A stretch of DNA of 64,000 bases, taken from positions 1-64,000 of the forward strand of contig NZ_JAKEEB010000021.1 of assembly GCF_021462825.1 (NCBI RefSeq). Reading direction: 5' to 3'. A program made the position numbers and the translations under genes. Shown here piece after piece: positions 61,252 through 64,000 of this stretch. This stretch comes from Streptomyces glomeratus. Its GTDB lineage: Bacteria; Actinomycetota; Actinomycetes; Streptomycetales; Streptomycetaceae. A model generated the notes under the pieces. It was not told the origin of the DNA, searched no databases, and worked only from the letters and a program-made list of their open reading frames with translations. How positions within the stretch are numbered: position 1 is the first letter of the stretch; each line of letters opens with the position of its first letter.

Positions 61252-63299
61252 CGTTCCAGCTCCTTGGCGGCCTGCACGTACTCGGCCCACGAGCGCTCGG
61301 TAGACGCCTGCTGAGCGTTGAGGACGGCGCGGGCCCATGCCCGCGGGTTGCCGGCAGTCCTCGGCTTCGGCGTTCCGGGGTTCACCGGGCGGCCCTTCCA
61401 GCGTCCGCTTCGGCGCTCCAGGAGCCAGCCGCCGATACCGTGGAAGTCGGCCTCGAAGCGGAGCGGGGCGGGGGTGTCGGGCAGGCGCTGCATCCACCAG
61501 TCCGGCTGTTGCGGGGCCTGAAGCGTCCACAACCGTCCGTCGGCTGCTGCGAACAGCACCTCGTCCGCGTCCCGTCGGCACAGCTCCATGACGGCTGCAG
61601 TGCTCTGTGCCGTGGCACCCATGCAGTCGGCTCCGGTGATGCCGGTCGGCAGGATCTGCTCGACAAGGAGGGAAGACGACTCCGAGGCCTTGCCGTCCAC
61701 GACCGTGAAGCCGCAGACCTTGGTCATCTTCGGCTCGACGACGGCCCGGTCCGCTGTCGCGAAGCCGATCTCCACCTCTGCATAGCTCACCGCGTGGCGG
61801 CCCGGCTCCAGCCGGAGCACGGCCAGGGGAACAGGGCGACCCGCGGCAATCGCCTTCCTGAGCTCGGGCCGCTCCTTCCCGTCGACCAGCAGCGTGCCGG
61901 CCATGGCGTCCGGCAGGACCACCTGGGGCTCACCGCCCCGCAGATACAGGTGGGGGTCGAGCGAGGGCGCGAGCTTCAGGCCGCCCTCGAGGCGGAGCTT
62001 GAACTGGGCCGGGGGCTGCAGGAGGCTGACCGCGCCCTGGACCTCCTGGAGCGCACGACGCAGGGTGACCGCGTCATCGAAGATGACGGGCTTGTGCATG
62101 GACCACCCCTGCGGCACCCATGCCAGTCTGCTGGTGTCGGCGTTCCTGCCCGTCGTCGCGGCTTTGTCCAGCACCCGCTGCACGTTGCGCTGTGCGGTCG
62201 GGGCAGCGAGCACCACGTGCGCCTCTCCCGGGCGGAAGCCGTCGGTGCTTGCCCAGACGCCGAGCACGTCGTCCCGTGCAAGCACCAGGACGGAGGAGGA
62301 AGGGCGGCTGAGCACCAGGTCGTCCCCGTCGCGCCGGATACCCCTGCCGAGGGTGTCCGCGCTCGGGGCGGGCAGGCCCGTCACCTCGTAGTAGGCGGAG
62401 TCGCCGAGCTGCTCAAGCACGACGCCGCCCTTGAGCTCGATGCGCTCCTTCTGCTCCGCGGACCGCAGGCGCGCCACCCAACTAAGACGGCCGGCGTCCA
62501 GCCGCACCAGGAGCTCCGCGCGGGTGACACCGGTGGGCACCAGCTCGTCCGAACCGTCCCAGGAAGCGGCGTAGTTGCCGATCAGCTTGGCGAGGAAGGA
62601 GCGGAACTCCTCCTGCAAGGCGTTGCGGAAGCCCTTGGAGAAGTGCTGCTCCATGCCCCGGATCTCGATCTGGGCGAGCAGCGTCTCCCCCGACAGCGGC
62701 CAGGTCGTGCCGTGCTCCCGCAACGACCGGAAGAACTTCGGCATGAAGGACCGGTCCGCGCCGCTGAGCAGCGCCTGGGACTGGGCGAACCCGATCATGC
62801 TGCGGTTGGAGGGCAGGTCGGCGGGGGCGGGAATGGTGCACAGACCCCGCGCACCCCTCTGGCTGAACTGCCAGGAGGCCAGCACCTGCCACATGCGGGA
62901 GATGGGCTCGTAATGCTGGCTGCCCAGCCGCTTCTCATCGCCGGTCAGCAGCTCGGAGAAGCGGGCGTGGTAAGCGGTGGCCCGATGGTTCTGGTCGTTC
63001 ACCATCCGGCACGCGGCCATCACCGAGCAGGCCAGCAGCGGCAGAAAGGCAGGCACGCCGTTCTTGTCCTGCTGCCGCTTGCGCCAGCGGAAGTCCTCCA
63101 GCGCGCTGTACGGTTCCGCGGTACCCAGCCGCAGGAACTTGCCCACGCACGGGACGAGGGGCTGGTCTATGCCGTAACCGTGCCTGAGTTCCTGCTCCAC
63201 GTCATCGTCGACGTAGAACAGCGTCGGGTGGCCGGCGTGCTGCCGTCCGAAGAACTCTTCGGCTAGCACTTCCTGCCACGCCTGATAAGAATGATCCAC
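61248..63299 (-). CDS. Unrecognised first protein (683 aa) of helicase-Hsp70 module
   Basis: No known domain is recognised. GTG at 63299 with GGGGAC upstream is preferred over ATG 63353, which would add 18 residues of non-conserved look. The N-terminal 250 residues are helical and aromatic (QAWQEVLAEEFFGRQHAGHP; LPLLACSVMAACRMVNDQNH). The middle (300-560) is a run of beta-rich repeats (ELLVRLDAGRLSWVARLRSA; GGVVLEQLGDSAYYEVTGLP; DDLVLSRPSSSVLVLARDD). The C-terminus is basic. It is the promoter-proximal gene of the island and the likely sensor or scaffold. Closest named families cannot be given without a search. Confidence 0.7.
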   Translation of the reverse strand: MDHSYQAWQEVLAEEFFGRQHAGHPTLFYVDDDVEQELRHGYGIDQPLVPCVGKFLRLGTAEPYSALEDFRWRKRQQDKNGVPAFLPLLACSVMAACRMVNDQNHRATAYHARFSELLTGDEKRLGSQHYEPISRMWQVLASWQFSQRGARGLCTIPAPADLPSNRSMIGFAQSQALLSGADRSFMPKFFRSLREHGTTWPLSGETLLAQIEIRGMEQHFSKGFRNALQEEFRSFLAKLIGNYAASWDGSDELVPTGVTRAELLVRLDAGRLSWVARLRSAEQKERIELKGGVVLEQLGDSAYYEVTGLPAPSADTLGRGIRRDGDDLVLSRPSSSVLVLARDDVLGVWASTDGFRPGEAHVVLAAPTAQRNVQRVLDKAATTGRNADTSRLAWVPQGWSMHKPVIFDDAVTLRRALQEVQGAVSLLQPPAQFKLRLEGGLKLAPSLDPHLYLRGGEPQVVLPDAMAGTLLVDGKERPELRKAIAAGRPVPLAVLRLEPGRHAVSYAEVEIGFATADRAVVEPKMTKVCGFTVVDGKASESSSLLVEQILPTGITGADCMGATAQSTAAVMELCRRDADEVLFAAADGRLWTLQAPQQPDWWMQRLPDTPAPLRFEADFHGIGGWLLERRSGRWKGRPVNPGTPKPRTAGNPRAWARAVLNAQQASTERSWAEYVQAAKELER

Positions 63300-64000
63300 G
63301 CTGTCCCCAAAAGAGAGGTCCCGATGCCCTATTCGTGAAATCCCCCCGGGCATGGAACGGTCTTCCGCGTCACCCTAGAGCCCGCCACCGACAACGGGGC
63401 GCCGCCGAACGCCCCCTCAGGCGCCGACCCCGTCGGCCGTGCAGCCCTCGACCGTCACCGCCCGGCCAACTTAACGGCGCGCGACACGCAAAGACGTATC
63501 TCCCGCAGCGGGCAGCAACGTCTCCCGTCCCGCCTGCCGTCGGCCGCGGCCCGCAGCACCTCTCACGGCTACTCCGGCAGCCCGCCAGTTCCCGCTGCCG
63601 CCACTTTGGCCTACAGGTGTCCGACGCTGGTCACGCGGATCGACCACTCTCCCGGTGAAGCACCCACCCTGCACATCCTTCCCCCCACGCATCGCGCCGA
63701 CTCGTCCGTTCACGTGCGACCGGAGTGTCAGAAGCACAGCAGCCCCCTGCCACCCCTGGCTGGTACCACTCGAAACGAGCCAACCACGCAGGGGCACAGA
63801 ATATCTATGCGCTGTACACACAATCCACACTCGTGCCACAAACGTGATCTTGCCTGATAGGCAAAATGACCGAGCCGAGCCTCAAAGCTCCCAGTCGCGG
63901 TACGTCACCGGATCGAGGCAACCCAGCCGTCCTGCCCCGAGCCGCCTCAAACGCAGGCCAGGCACCGCCATAGAGACCGGAGCTTGTCGCGTTTTGTCGG
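63300..64000. other. Region upstream of defense island
   Basis: This stretch is gene-free as far as I can see and should contain the promoter of the island. Bases 63780-63870 are lower in G+C than the rest and hold a perfect repeat TTGCCT-GAT-AGGCAA (63850-63864) immediately before an ATG (63866) whose 35-codon + strand frame has no supporting feature. The repeat may be an operator. Nothing recognisable is seen between 63870 and the window end. Confidence 0.4.

Noticed and set aside
1..64000. CRISPR arrays, rRNA or tRNA genes
   Set aside because: No regular repeat-spacer pattern and no cloverleaf or rRNA signature was noticed on reading; a tRNAscan run would be needed for certainty.

Overview
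The window is high-G+C actinobacterial DNA and almost certainly Streptomyces. Third codon positions are nearly always G or C, GTG starts with GGAGG-type ribosome sites are common, genes overlap by ATGA/GTGA/TGATG, and many small Streptomyces-style hypothetical genes are present. Bases 1-281 form a dense row of GC-rich hairpins with 3-base loops, and the first bases (GAGCGGGTCC) look like an archetypal Streptomyces telomere lacking about six terminal bases. I read the left edge as at or very near the end of a linear replicon.

Layout: (1) 1-976 telomere-like hairpins and sparse DNA. (2) 977-7363 plasmid-type cargo on the + strand: small hypotheticals, a DUF932 protein, a HAD-like hydrolase behind a double TTGTACAA palindrome, an XRE regulator with an alpha-helical C-terminus and a resolvase-like protein. 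Two of these genes share a duplicated promoter plus leader. (3) 7470-12536 a tightly overlapping operon of three glycosyltransferases, an APH-type kinase, a PIG-L deacetylase and a nucleotide-kinase-like protein, facing a second APH-type kinase: a candidate small glycoconjugate pathway. (4) 13.8-26.5 kb accessory DNA with debris: a broken PAPS-reductase-like gene, a protein with four HTH repeats, a second XRE regulator, DUF6415, an ABC exporter, a tyrosine-recombinase remnant, a PIN protein and a six-finger zinc protein.

(5) 26.57-63.30 kb is one continuous minus-strand defense island of about 37 kb. In order of transcription, the upstream module has two unrecognised proteins (683 and 326 aa), a DUF1998-type SF2 helicase (1821 aa), a J-domain-like protein, a GrpE-like protein, an Hsp70/DnaK-like ATPase and a frameshifted N6-adenine methylase. 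All intact genes of this module overlap their neighbours by 1-4 bases. The downstream module has a Ser/Thr kinase behind a possible leaderless promoter, a 30-residue Pro/Arg peptide, a DrmD-like SNF2 ATPase, a 1638-aa Eco57I-type methylase, a 2199-aa SF2/DUF1998 helicase ending in nuclease-like domains, a RelE-like/UvrD fusion helicase, a GmrSD-like nuclease with a RAMA domain and a PD-(D/E)XK protein.

The downstream module resembles class 1 DISARM, with a single long helicase where DISARM has separate DrmA and DrmB, and with no visible DrmC. The best candidate for an undescribed system is the upstream module, where a complete Hsp70-GrpE-J-like set is translationally coupled to a DUF1998 helicase. 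Family assignments come from motifs read by eye; no database search was run.
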